DNA of 64,000 nt from Pseudoclavibacter endophyticus (GTDB lineage: Bacteria; Actinomycetota; Actinomycetes; Actinomycetales; Microbacteriaceae), in assembly GCF_008831085.1 (NCBI RefSeq), contig NZ_WBJY01000002.1, forward strand, positions 310,001-374,000. Reading direction: 5' to 3'. Below are positions 43,636 to 52,050 of the stretch, in pieces. Numbering within the stretch: position 1 is the stretch's first letter; each line of letters begins with the position of its first letter. Both the position numbers and the translations under genes were made by a program. The notes under the pieces are model-generated. The model was not told where the DNA came from, searched no databases, and saw only the letters and a program-made list of their open reading frames with translations.

Positions 43636-45381
43636 TCAGTGATTGTCGTCGTCGCCGCTCGAGGGGGTCGGCGTCTGTTCCGCGCTCGGGGCGTCCTGCC
43701 CGGGGGCCTCGGCGGGGCGAAAGGTCTCGCGGTCGGTACGGAATGCTCGTTGCCGGGCATAGGCGTGCACGTGATCGAGCGTTTCGACCTGGCGCGAGAC
43801 GCTGTTGGCGAGGTCGTCGAACACACCCGGATCGAGCTCGAGCAGCTCGGCGTGATCGCGGAGGACCTGCCAGCCGCCGAGCTTGCCGACGACGGCGCTT
43901 CGCATGATCTCGGCCTCGAGCACGAGGCTCATCGGGGAGCGCCGCGTGATTCTGCCGTTGGCCTTGAGCCGCGCGACGCGCTCACCCACCCATGCCGTCG
44001 CCTGGCGATGGCGCCGCGGACGCACACCGAGGCTGTCGATGACGCGCCGCAGGAACTCGCGCTCGAGCCGGACCTGGTTGGCGACCTCCGAGAGCTGGGC
44101 ATAGACGGGGGTGTCGATGTAGGCGGCGGCCATGCGTTCCAGGCGGGCGGCGCCCGCCGTCGCGCCCGTGAGGTGATCGGAGAGGTAGAGGCCGAACAGC
44201 TCGCGGTCGATGCCCTCGGGCAGCCCGTCTGCGGGGCGATCGTCGGCCTCTTTCCAGGGCTGCTCCTTGTGGCCGTCATCGGTGTTGTCCAAGTTCGGCG
44301 AGGACACGGCGGCTCGTGTCGTCGCCGGGACGTGCGCCCGCTTGAGGTCGCGGGGCCGCATGGGCACCGAGTCGGTGCCGTGGCCGGCGATCAGGCCGTC
44401 GAGCAGGCTCTCGAGTGCGTGGGCCGCGCTGTGCCGCGGCTCCCAACCGAGCTCTCGTTTGGCCTTGGCGTTCGTCATCATCGGCACCTGCAGCGCCATG
44501 TCGAGCCAGCCGGGATCAGCGGCTATCGCCCGCGCCCGGTGAGCCGCAGCAATGCTGGCACGGACGATGGGGTCGGGGATGCGCAGCACGCGTCCGTGAT
44601 CGATGATCGAGGCGAGTTGACGCGGGGTGAGCACGTCGTCGGCGCAGATGTTGAAGGCACCGTGCTTGCGCGCGACGACGGCGGCGGCGTAGGCACGCCC
44701 GATGTCCTCGCCGTGCACGGCCTGCACGCCGCGAAGGCCTGCGGGGAGGGGGAGGACCGGGGGGCGCCCGACCTTCAGCAGCTGCATCGGAAGGAACGAG
44801 TTGGTGAAGTACCGCTGGATCTCGGACGCCGCGTCCGCCTGAAAGATGAGGGCGGGGCGCAACCGTGTGACGATCAGCTCGGGGAACTGCTCCTCGATCT
44901 CATCGAGCACGCGCTCTTGCGCAACCTTGTCGACGCTGTAGTGCGAGGTGCCGATGCCGCCCCTCGCCCAGGTCTCGTCGCGCAGCGTGCGGGCCCGGTC
45001 GGGGGCGTAGGCACCGACGGACGACGCGACGACGAGGTGTCCGACACCCGCGGCCGCGACCGCGCGCGCCACCCGACGCGTGCCCTCGACGTTGACGCGA
45101 CGCAACAGGTCGCGCTCGGTGTTGGGCTGGATGAGCCACGCGAGATGGATGACGGCGTCCGCGTCGCGGAACGCGTCGGCGAGGTCCGCCTCGGCGTTAT
45201 CGGCCTCGCTCGCTGCGGCGATGTCGATCGATCGCCACTCGGCGTGGCGGTACGGTTCGGCACTCCTGTCCGGCATACGGCGAGCGATGCCGAGCACGTG
45301 CGTGACGTCGGTGCTGTCATGCAGCGCGCGCAGCACGGACGTGCCGGCGTTTCCAGTTGCCCCAACGATGACGATGCGCAT
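43636..45381 (-). CDS. NAD-dependent epimerase/dehydratase fused to a C-terminal helical domain
   Basis: 581 residues with AAGGAGG before the ATG. Residues 1-330 are an extended SDR: MRIVIVGATGNAGTSVLRAL, HLAWLIQP, VVASSVGAY and the active site YSVDK. After a hydrophilic linker (about 345-385) comes a 150-residue all-helical domain (LFGLYLSDHLTGATAGAARL and following) that I cannot assign; its helix pattern resembles a ferritin-like or DUF892-type bundle. Inside the linker, AAGGAG (44268-44263) stands 6 nt before a TGG codon, as if a former gene start had been absorbed. Activity unknown; neighbours are redox enzymes and a P450. Confidence 0.82.
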   Translation of the reverse strand: MRIVIVGATGNAGTSVLRALHDSTDVTHVLGIARRMPDRSAEPYRHAEWRSIDIAAASEADNAEADLADAFRDADAVIHLAWLIQPNTERDLLRRVNVEGTRRVARAVAAAGVGHLVVASSVGAYAPDRARTLRDETWARGGIGTSHYSVDKVAQERVLDEIEEQFPELIVTRLRPALIFQADAASEIQRYFTNSFLPMQLLKVGRPPVLPLPAGLRGVQAVHGEDIGRAYAAAVVARKHGAFNICADDVLTPRQLASIIDHGRVLRIPDPIVRASIAAAHRARAIAADPGWLDMALQVPMMTNAKAKRELGWEPRHSAAHALESLLDGLIAGHGTDSVPMRPRDLKRAHVPATTRAAVSSPNLDNTDDGHKEQPWKEADDRPADGLPEGIDRELFGLYLSDHLTGATAGAARLERMAAAYIDTPVYAQLSEVANQVRLEREFLRRVIDSLGVRPRRHRQATAWVGERVARLKANGRITRRSPMSLVLEAEIMRSAVVGKLGGWQVLRDHAELLELDPGVFDDLANSVSRQVETLDHVHAYARQRAFRTDRETFRPAEAPGQDAPSAEQTPTPSSGDDDNH

Positions 45382-45397
45382 CGAGATCCTCCTTCGG

Positions 45398-46849
45398 TCA
45401 GCGGGTACCCGGGCTGCCGCCCGGGCCTGTGGTCGATGTCTCGGGCACTGCTCGGGTGCGCTCGGACCGCCGCGCGGTGAAGCGGGTCGTGAACGGACTC
45501 AGGGAGCCCGGGAGATGCGTGGTACGTAGCGGATGCACGGACGAGAAGTCATGGCCGGCAACGAGCCGCGAGAGCACCAGGCTCGCGGTCAGGAGCACGA
45601 CATTGCGCCCGGGGCACACGCCGGTCCCGCCGCTGAAGGGCACGAGCGCGAGCGACTCGCCCAGGTGCTCCGTGCCGTCGGGCTGCCCGGTCTCATCGCC
45701 TCCCGAGTCACGATCGCGGGCATCGAGCCAGAGCTCGGGCGAGAAGACGTGCGCCCAATCGGCCCGCCGGTCATCCCGGTGAAAGTACGGTGCGAAGATG
45801 ACGACGGAGGTCTTGGCGTCGAGGGCGCCGTTCGACCACACGGTGGGCTCCGTCGCCTCGCGCAGCACCAGCGGCGTCGTCGGCCACAGGCGCAGCGACT
45901 CGAGCACGGTCGCGCGAACGAACGGCAGCGAAGGGGCATCCGTCGCCTCGTCGCGCGCCCGGTCGACGGCACCGCGGTGCTCGGTCAGCAGCAGCAGGGC
46001 GCGGAAGGTCGCCCATGCCGCCGCGTCGAACGCGAAGAGCCACTGCGGGACCTGCTGCGCGGGCTCCGTACCGGGACTCGCGGGCGTGCGCGCGACGACC
46101 TCGGCGAGGCTGCCCGGTTCTGCGCGATCGATGTAGTGCTGGACGCGCCGCAGGAACCGACCGCGCAGGCGGGCGCGCACGGGCGCCAGGTACGCCCAGT
46201 TGCCGCGCTCCCGCAGCCGCCGTAGGTCGTCGGTGATCTGCTCGTCATCACGAGCCGCGTCGCCGAGCACGATCCGACGCACCATGCGCCACCACGCCGT
46301 GCTGAACGCATCCCAGTCGAGTTCGCCCACGAAGTCGACGTGGCCGAGCAGGGCGTCGATCTCCTCCTCAACGGCCGTGGCCATCGCGGACGCGTGACTG
46401 TGCGTCTGGCTCGTCGACTCGAGCACGCGGTCATTGAATGGACGGCGCGCGGCGCGCTCCTCGGGCGTCGAGATGAGCGAATTCGCGGGCTGGAAGTGGC
46501 CGAGCGCGGCGCGCTTCTCGAGCGTCGCGGGTGAGAAGGGGGACGGCGTTTCGTCGAGCACCCGTTTCGCGTCGGCAGGCTCGAGCACGAAGGCGAGGCG
46601 CCGACCGAACATGGAGAACTGCACGGGGCCGGTGCCGTGGCGGCGACTCAGCCGCTGGAGCTCTTTGACGCTCAGCGTGTCGGCGCCGAGGCGGGCGACG
46701 AGGCTCACGCCAGCGGGGCGCCGGATGATGGCCCCTTTGATGACGGAGGGGAGGAGGACTCCTGCGGCCGCGCGTGCGCGGTCGAGCGGTGAGAGCGTGG
46801 GGACGGGTGCATCCGAGTTTTCAGCGGAGCGGGTCATGCGATGCAGCAT
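45398..46849 (-). CDS. Cytochrome P450
   Basis: 483 residues. Heme monooxygenase or peroxygenase. The K-helix ExxR is in VLESLRLWP, and the heme loop VPFSGGTGVCPGRNV holds the Cys ligand; the Arg common in FxxGxRxCxG is replaced by Gly. The I-helix reads FAFDAAAWATF where most P450s have AGx(D/E)TT, so the acid/alcohol pair for O-O cleavage appears missing. An ATG at 46837 is an alternative start. No ferredoxin or reductase gene is adjacent. It ends 17 bp before the epimerase fusion gene and is probably cotranscribed with it. Confidence 0.9.
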   Translation of the reverse strand: MLHRMTRSAENSDAPVPTLSPLDRARAAAGVLLPSVIKGAIIRRPAGVSLVARLGADTLSVKELQRLSRRHGTGPVQFSMFGRRLAFVLEPADAKRVLDETPSPFSPATLEKRAALGHFQPANSLISTPEERAARRPFNDRVLESTSQTHSHASAMATAVEEEIDALLGHVDFVGELDWDAFSTAWWRMVRRIVLGDAARDDEQITDDLRRLRERGNWAYLAPVRARLRGRFLRRVQHYIDRAEPGSLAEVVARTPASPGTEPAQQVPQWLFAFDAAAWATFRALLLLTEHRGAVDRARDEATDAPSLPFVRATVLESLRLWPTTPLVLREATEPTVWSNGALDAKTSVVIFAPYFHRDDRRADWAHVFSPELWLDARDRDSGGDETGQPDGTEHLGESLALVPFSGGTGVCPGRNVVLLTASLVLSRLVAGHDFSSVHPLRTTHLPGSLSPFTTRFTARRSERTRAVPETSTTGPGGSPGTR

Positions 46850-46989
46850 GTCACGCGGTCACGGAAGAGCTCTGTGCGAGCGGGACGAATCCACGGCCAC
46901 GCTCCAGGCTTTTTGCAGTACGTCGCAAGTTTCCGTGTCCGACGCTCAGGCCGCTGAGGTGACCACGGCCCGGCGTCGCCCGGACACGA

Positions 46990-47029
46990 CGAAGCACCGC
47001 GGTCCCGTTGCGGGGCCCGCGGTGCTTCG
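46990..47029 (-). terminator. Terminator of the DUF3618 module
   Basis: CGAAGCACCGCGG (46990-47002) and its exact complement (47017-47029) form a 13-bp stem, 8 bp after the minus-strand stop at 47038. Confidence 0.75.
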
Positions 47030-47037
47030 GGGAGAAG

Positions 47038-47751
47038 CTAGTTCCCCCGCTGGTGTTCGTCCTGCACGTTCTGGCGCGCCTGCTCGGCTTCGCCGCGAAC
47101 GTTCTGCGCCTCCGAGGTGGCGTCGGTCCTGAGCGACTCGGCCGACGAGGTGGCCTGCTCTCGAACGGCGTTCGCCGCGTCCTGCGCGGGCTCCTTGAGG
47201 TGCTCGGCGCTCTCCTGCGCGACGTCTTTTGCCCCCTCGATCAGCGGCTGCGCCTTCTCACGGGCATCGGCCGCCAGCTCGGTCTCCTTGCGGCTCGCGG
47301 GGAACAGCGAGGAGAGGAGCAGGCCAGCACCGAACGCGATCATTCCGACCGCGAACGGGTTGCCCTCCGCCTTCTCCTTCACCCGATGCGCGGCGTCTGA
47401 GGCCGCGTCACCCGCGTCACCGGCGGAACCGCGCGCATCATCGGCGGCGCCCATGATGCGATCCTTCATGCCAGTCAGTCGGCTTTTCACCCGGTCGCCC
47501 TGGCGCTGGGCCACTTTGGCGGGATCGACCTTGTCGCCGAGTGCGTCGACATCGGCGCTCAGCTCGCTCCGGGTCGCCTCGATGCGGGCACGGATCGCGT
47601 CCGGGTCGTCCGGGTCGACGTTCGCGCCCGTGTCGTCGCGGCGGACTCCGGCCCCCGGTCCGACCGGCCTGTTCAGGTCGTCGTAGATGGGCTCGGGGAC
47701 GTTGGGTCCCGGTTGGTAGACGCCCCGGTCGCGGGGTGTGAAATCGGTCAT
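47038..47751 (-). CDS. DUF3618 protein with long Ala/Glu-rich amphipathic tail
   Basis: 237 residues. DAIRARIEATRSELSADVDALGDKVDPAKV (about 50-80) is the DUF3618 signature. One hydrophobic segment (AVGMIAFGAGLLLSSLF, about 135-150) is followed by an Ala/Glu/Gln-rich tail with helical periodicity, like LEA/apolipoprotein-type stress proteins. Role unknown; the composition suggests membrane-surface or desiccation protection (inference). ATGA overlap with the preceding holin-like gene. Confidence 0.87.
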   Translation of the reverse strand: MTDFTPRDRGVYQPGPNVPEPIYDDLNRPVGPGAGVRRDDTGANVDPDDPDAIRARIEATRSELSADVDALGDKVDPAKVAQRQGDRVKSRLTGMKDRIMGAADDARGSAGDAGDAASDAAHRVKEKAEGNPFAVGMIAFGAGLLLSSLFPASRKETELAADAREKAQPLIEGAKDVAQESAEHLKEPAQDAANAVREQATSSAESLRTDATSEAQNVRGEAEQARQNVQDEHQRGN

Positions 47752-48236
47752 GACTGTGCCTCGTTCCTCTTGAGTGCGTCGGGAATCTCTTTCACGGTTT
47801 CGGCGGTCTGCGGCACGCCTTCGACCTCCTGCAGCTGCTTGCGGCCCAGAAGGAACAGCACGAGCGCGACGATGCCCCAGATGACGGCCACGATGACGGC
47901 CGACCACGCGTTGCCGATGAGGTGGCCGAGGCCCCACCAGAGGGCGATCGACAGGAAGAGCACGGCCATGGAGCCCGCATAGCCGGCACCGCCGAGCATC
48001 CCGGCACCCTTCCCGGCGCGCCGGGCGGACTGCTTGATCTCAGCCCTCGCGAGTTCCACCTCTTGCCGGATGAGCGTCGATAGATCGCGCGACACCTCTC
48101 CCATCAGGTCACCGAGCGATGTCGATGCGGCCTTTCGCTCCGACGGCGCGTAGCCGGCTGTCGGGTCGGGATCACCACCGGCTCGATGGCCCTGCGGCCC
48201 ATCCGGTGGCCCGTAACCGTGGGGGCCGCCGCTCAC
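47748..48236 (-). CDS. Phage-holin-superfamily-III / DUF1469-type membrane protein
   Basis: 162 residues from a GTG that overlaps the previous stop. After a Gly/Pro-rich N-terminus, SLGDLMGEVSRDLSTLIRQE, then VELARAEIKQSARRAGKGAG, is the family hallmark, then two membrane helices (about 85-105 and 112-132). Despite the holin name these proteins are chromosomal, widespread in actinobacteria and not tied to lysis. It is the middle member of a three-gene overlapping unit. Confidence 0.88.
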   Translation of the reverse strand: MSGGPHGYGPPDGPQGHRAGGDPDPTAGYAPSERKAASTSLGDLMGEVSRDLSTLIRQEVELARAEIKQSARRAGKGAGMLGGAGYAGSMAVLFLSIALWWGLGHLIGNAWSAVIVAVIWGIVALVLFLLGRKQLQEVEGVPQTAETVKEIPDALKRNEAQS

Positions 48237-49051
48237 GGCGTGGTCCCTTCGTCCTTGGCGTCGTCGACGAGGCCGCGCGTCAGGCGACCGGCGACGATTC
48301 CCGCGACGGCCGCGACGGCGACGAAGGTGACCGGGCGGCGCCGGGCGAATCGCTTGACCTCCTGCAGAACGTCATCGGGCTCGCGGTTCTGCAGCCAGCG
48401 CCCGAAGTCGCCGGTCCGTGCTGCGGCCTCGGAGACGAGCGTGGCGGCGAGGCCGCTGCTGTCGGTGGCGTTCGACATCTCATCGAAGTCCGAACCCATC
48501 TCGACAAGACCGTCCGCCAGGCGTCCCTGTTGGGTCGCCGCCTGCTGCGAAACCTCGGTGCGCGCCTGCTCGTACACCTGGCGGGCCTGCCGCTTCGCCT
48601 CGCCGGCGACCTTGCGGCCCTCGTCCTTCACCTCACCGGCGACGCGTTTCGCCGACTCCTGCGCTTCTCCGGCGACGCGTCTGCCCTCGTCCTTGGCGGT
48701 CTGGGCGGTGCCCTGCGCGCCGTCGCCTCCTTGGGCCCCTCCGCCCGGCTGTGCGGTGCTGTAGGGGCTCTGCTGGGGATATGCCGTGCCCGGGTGAACG
48801 GCGGGGGGCTGCATGCCCGGGCCATTCGTCGCGCCGTACGGCGGGGCGGTGCCGGGTGCAGGTGGCGGTGGCGGGGTGCCTGCGGGCGCGGCTGCCTGCG
48901 GCGGCAGAGCGCCGCCGGGCTGTCCCGGCTGTCCGGGCTGTCCCGGCTGTCCGGGCCTCGGCCCGTCCGGAACGCGCGGCACGTCACCGGGGCGCGGTGG
49001 CTCGGAACCGTGTCGCCCGTGACCGCTCGTTCCCATCGTCGGATCTGTCAT
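48233..49051 (-). CDS. Pro/Gly-rich coiled-coil protein with C-terminal membrane helix
   Basis: 272 residues with GGAGG before the ATG at 49051. A disordered N-terminus (PGQPGQPGQPGG and PPPPPAPGT) is followed by repeated heptads of the type VAGE-x-KDEGRKVAGEAK (about 125-165), a helical region and one membrane helix (VTFVAVAAVAGIVAGRL, about 243-260) close to the C-terminus. Not a named family to me. The first gene of the unit with the holin-like and DUF3618 genes (GTGA and ATGA overlaps); all three are probably one envelope complex (inference). Confidence 0.8.
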   Translation of the reverse strand: MTDPTMGTSGHGRHGSEPPRPGDVPRVPDGPRPGQPGQPGQPGQPGGALPPQAAAPAGTPPPPPAPGTAPPYGATNGPGMQPPAVHPGTAYPQQSPYSTAQPGGGAQGGDGAQGTAQTAKDEGRRVAGEAQESAKRVAGEVKDEGRKVAGEAKRQARQVYEQARTEVSQQAATQQGRLADGLVEMGSDFDEMSNATDSSGLAATLVSEAAARTGDFGRWLQNREPDDVLQEVKRFARRRPVTFVAVAAVAGIVAGRLTRGLVDDAKDEGTTP

Positions 49052-49297
49052 GGCGAACCTCCGTCGTCGTACCGATTCGGCCACAGGGCGTGACCTCGTT
49101 CGGGCTCTCGACGGTGGTTGGTGCCGCTGGGAGCTTTCTGGAACTCGCCTCCGGAAACGTCCAGATCTCTCAGTGCGCTCACAGGCCCGGAACGGGCGAA
49201 CATCGCCGGTTTCATGCGGCAGCGCGGCAATTTGGTGGCGGGAGTGGTTTTCGACGGCCCGCGATTCTCAGGGAGTACGGATCGAATTCCGGGTCCC

Positions 49298-49331
49298 ATG
49301 GCGCGGGGCGCGTATAACGGCCCCGCGCCAT
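49298..49331 (-). terminator. Terminator of the BrkB-family gene
   Basis: ATGGCGCGGGG (49298-49308) and CCCCGCGCCAT (49321-49331) form an 11-bp perfect stem 21 bp past the stop at 49352. The rest of 49052-49297 carries nothing recognisable. Confidence 0.7.
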
Positions 49332-49351
49332 CTCGAACGGCGCGAAGCGAC

Positions 49352-50488
49352 TCAGCCGTCGTCGCTCGTGCGGCCCCGCGATTCGCGAAGCGCACGGCCG
49401 CGCGCCACGTCCTTCGCATCCTGTTCGGCCTTCTTCTCGATGCCCTTGGTGTCGCGCGGCGGCAGCTGCAGCTGGTCTTCCGCCACGATGCCCGCCTGCA
49501 GCTGACGGCCGCGTTCGAGCTCGGCGTCGAACTCCGCACCGAACAGCAGCGCGATGTTCATGATCCAGAGCCAGAACAGGAACACGATCACGCCGGCGAG
49601 CGCGCCGTAGGTGGCGTTGTAGTTCCCGAAGTTGGAGACATAGATGCCGAAGCCGACCGTCGCGATGGCCGCGATCACGATGGCGATCAAGGCACCGGTG
49701 CTGATCCACCGGAACTTCGGCTGCCGAACGTTGGGGCTCGCGTAGTAGAGCAGTGCCACGATGACGATGACGATGATGACGAGCACGGGCCATTTGGCGA
49801 TGTTCCAGACGGTGACCGCGACGTCGCCGGCGCCGACGAGGTCGCCCAACCACTGCGCGACGGGACCGCTCACGGCGAGGATGAGCGCGGCGATCGCAAC
49901 GAGGACGAGCATCACCGCGGTGAGCGCGTACATCATCGGGCGCAGTTTCCAGACGGGCCGGCCCTCGGTGACCTCGTAGACGCGGTTCATGGCGCGGCCG
50001 AACGCGTTGACGTAGTTCGAGGCCGTCCAGAGCGCGGTCAGGAGACCGATGATGAGGCCGATGCCGGGGGCGGGCGCCGACGTGAGCTGTTCGATCGCCG
50101 GCTGGAGCGTCTCGACCGCATCGGCGGGCACGATGCTCGACACCAGGCCCATGATCGCCGCCGTTGTGGCCTCGGCCTGACCGACCAGGCTCAGGAGCGA
50201 GACGAGCGCGATCATGGCCGGGAAGATCGACAGCACGGCGTAGTAGGTGAGCGCTGCTGCGAGATCGGTGCACTCGTCGCGCATGAACTCACGCACTGTC
50301 TTTCGCAGCACATACCCCCACGCGGGCTTGCGGATCTCCGTTGGAGAATCAGGCTTCCGCGCGTCTTCGGGGTGCGGCGCGCCGTTCTGTGCCGTTCCCC
50401 GGGCGCCGGCAGTACGCCCGGACGTGCCGTCCGAACGCAGGTCCCGCGCATCCGCGCGATTCGAGCCTCGTTGATCGTTCATCGTCAT
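49352..50488 (-). CDS. YihY/BrkB family inner membrane protein
   Basis: 378 residues. A hydrophilic N-terminus (1-60) is followed by EFMRDECTDLAAALTYYAVLSIFPAMIAL, the signature of the YihY/virulence factor BrkB family, and six or seven hydrophobic segments; GALAGVIVFLFWLWIMNIALLFGAEFDAEL is the conserved end. Once thought to be RNase BN, the family's real function is unsettled (envelope, possibly lipid or solute export). ATGs at 50488 and 50482 are both possible. Divergent from the FMN reductase gene. Confidence 0.9.
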   Translation of the reverse strand: MTMNDQRGSNRADARDLRSDGTSGRTAGARGTAQNGAPHPEDARKPDSPTEIRKPAWGYVLRKTVREFMRDECTDLAAALTYYAVLSIFPAMIALVSLLSLVGQAEATTAAIMGLVSSIVPADAVETLQPAIEQLTSAPAPGIGLIIGLLTALWTASNYVNAFGRAMNRVYEVTEGRPVWKLRPMMYALTAVMLVLVAIAALILAVSGPVAQWLGDLVGAGDVAVTVWNIAKWPVLVIIVIVIVALLYYASPNVRQPKFRWISTGALIAIVIAAIATVGFGIYVSNFGNYNATYGALAGVIVFLFWLWIMNIALLFGAEFDAELERGRQLQAGIVAEDQLQLPPRDTKGIEKKAEQDAKDVARGRALRESRGRTSDDG

Positions 50489-50645
50489 TCCCCCAGATCT
50501 TGAGATGAGGGGAATAACGCTATGCGCCGTGCCCGTCCGGCACCCTGAGATCGCTCAGGGAGCAGGAGCGGGATGCTCCAAGGCCCAGACGGTACGGTCG
50601 CGCCGATCCCCAGAACCAGATCCGATCACCACCAGAGGGAGAATG

Positions 50646-51206
50646 ATGAGCCACCTCCGCATTGCCGTGATCCTCGGCAGCACCCGCCCCGGCCGCAACG
50701 GCAAGGCCGTCGCAGACTGGGTCATCGAACAGGCCGCGGGCCGCGAGGCGACGTATGACCTTGTCGACCTCGCCGACGTCGACCTCCCCCTGCTCGACGA
50801 GGCGATCCCGCCGTCGATGGGGGAATACCAGCACGAGCACACGAAGAAATGGGCGGCAACCGTCGCGCAGTACGACGGGTTCGTGTTCGTCACGCCCGAG
50901 TACAACCGCTCGACGTCGGGCGCGCTGAAGAACGCGATCGACTTCCTCTACGGCGAGTGGAACGACAAGGCCGCTGCCTTCGTCGGCTACGGATCGCTCG
51001 GCGGCGCACGCGCGGTCGAGCACTTGCGCGGGATGTCCGGAGAGCTGCAGCTTGCCGACGTGCGCCAACAGCTCAGCTTCTCGCTGATGACCGACTTCAA
51101 GGACTTCAGCGAGTTCACTCCCGGCGACCACCACGGCCCGCTCGCCGCGTCGATGTTCGACCAACTCGAGCGCTGGGCCGGTGCCCTGAAGACGCTGCGC
51201 AGCTGA
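50646..51206 (+). CDS. NADPH-dependent FMN reductase / NAD(P)H quinone reductase-like flavoprotein
   Basis: 186 residues; AGAGGGAG precedes two ATGs (50643 and 50646). Flavodoxin-like fold: phosphate loop VILGSTRPGRNG and FVFVTPEYNRSTSGALKNAIDFL, the isoalloxazine-binding block of the FMN_red family. Two-electron reduction of quinones, chromate or FMN is the family activity. Supports the redox-stress theme of the region; convergent with dps. Confidence 0.92.
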   Translation: MSHLRIAVILGSTRPGRNGKAVADWVIEQAAGREATYDLVDLADVDLPLLDEAIPPSMGEYQHEHTKKWAATVAQYDGFVFVTPEYNRSTSGALKNAIDFLYGEWNDKAAAFVGYGSLGGARAVEHLRGMSGELQLADVRQQLSFSLMTDFKDFSEFTPGDHHGPLAASMFDQLERWAGALKTLRS

Positions 51207-51233
51207 CACCCCCGGCGTCGACGCAAAGCCGGT

Positions 51234-51268
51234 CGCGCCCGCGCCCTGCGCGTTTCGGCGCGGGCGCG
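51234..51268. terminator. Bidirectional terminator between the FMN reductase and dps genes
   Basis: CGCGCCCGCGCC (51234-51245) and GGCGCGGGCGCG (51257-51268) form a perfect 12-bp stem between convergent genes. Confidence 0.75.
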
Positions 51269-51284
51269 GGCGTCCGCGGGGTGC

Positions 51285-51860
51285 CTACTTCTTCGCGGGC
51301 GTGCGGTTTTCGGCGCTGACCATCCAGGCGAACTGCTCGAGGCGCTCGATGACGGCGTGCAGGAGGTCGGCGCTCGTCGGGTCTTCCTCATCGACGTCGT
51401 CGTGCACCTCGCGCATAGTGCCGACGACGGCCTCCAGCCGGGCCGTGATGAGGTCGACCGTCTCCGTCGTGTCGACTTCGCCCTGTGGATACTCGGGCAG
51501 CGTCGTCGTCTCGGCTACGGTGTCGGAGCGGCCGTCGGGCGCGGCGTGCAGCGCGCGCATGCGCTCGGCCACGTCGTCGCTGAACTGGCGCGCGGCGTCG
51601 ATGATCTCATCGAGCTGCAGGTGCAGGTCTCGGAAGTTCTTGCCGACGACGTTCCAGTGGGCCTGCTTGCCCTGGAGGTGCAGTTCGATGAGGTCGACCA
51701 GCACGCGTTGCAGGTTGTCGGTGAGCGCCTTCGACGCCGTGAACCCCTTCTCGGCGTTCTGCCGGCGGGTGCGCTTCGCGGTGGTGGCCGTGGAGTCGTC
51801 TGCTCGCTTCTGATCGTTGGACTTCGTGTTCGAGGTGCGCTGTGCGGTCGTCGTGGTCAT
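51285..51860 (-). CDS. dps: Dps family DNA-binding ferritin-like protein
   Basis: 191 residues. Stores iron, consumes H2O2 and may bind DNA during stress or starvation. Ferroxidase residues at the dimer interface are visible in GKQAHWNVVGKNFRDLHLQLDEIID. The N-terminal 37 residues are Lys/Arg/Thr rich (NTKSNDQKRADDS, KRTRRQNAEK), a mobile tail of the kind used for DNA contact. The ATG at 51860 is chosen because upstream codons do not fit. Divergent from the Clp ATPase gene across 190 bp that hold a HAIR box. Confidence 0.93.
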   Translation of the reverse strand: MTTTTAQRTSNTKSNDQKRADDSTATTAKRTRRQNAEKGFTASKALTDNLQRVLVDLIELHLQGKQAHWNVVGKNFRDLHLQLDEIIDAARQFSDDVAERMRALHAAPDGRSDTVAETTTLPEYPQGEVDTTETVDLITARLEAVVGTMREVHDDVDEEDPTSADLLHAVIERLEQFAWMVSAENRTPAKK

Positions 51861-52008
51861 GAGTTTCCCTTCGTCGCTGGCCCCGAGGAGGCGCAGTGCG
51901 CCAAGGTCTACCACTCCGACTTGGGTGCCACCCGCCCGTGCCGTTCCTGCTCGCCCACGGCGAACGGACCACGCGCATCCGGGAATGACGCCGTACCATC
52001 GGGCGTTA

Positions 52009-52029
52009 CTTGAGTCATACGTACTCAAC
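52009..52029 (+). promoter_or_regulatory. HAIR operator (HspR-binding site) before the Clp ATPase gene
   Basis: CTTGAGT-N7-ACTCAAC matches the HspR inverted repeat CTTGAGT-N7-ACTCAAG with one mismatch. It ends 21 bp before the ATG at 52051. HspR represses dnaK- and clpB-type operons in actinobacteria until heat shock. No hspR lies in the window. Confidence 0.8.
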
Positions 52030-52050
52030 TTTCCTCAGGGAGGGGGACTC

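Noticed and set aside
47748..48236. Holin-like protein taken as evidence for a prophage
   Set aside because: No other phage genes are present. This family is a common chromosomal membrane protein in actinobacteria.
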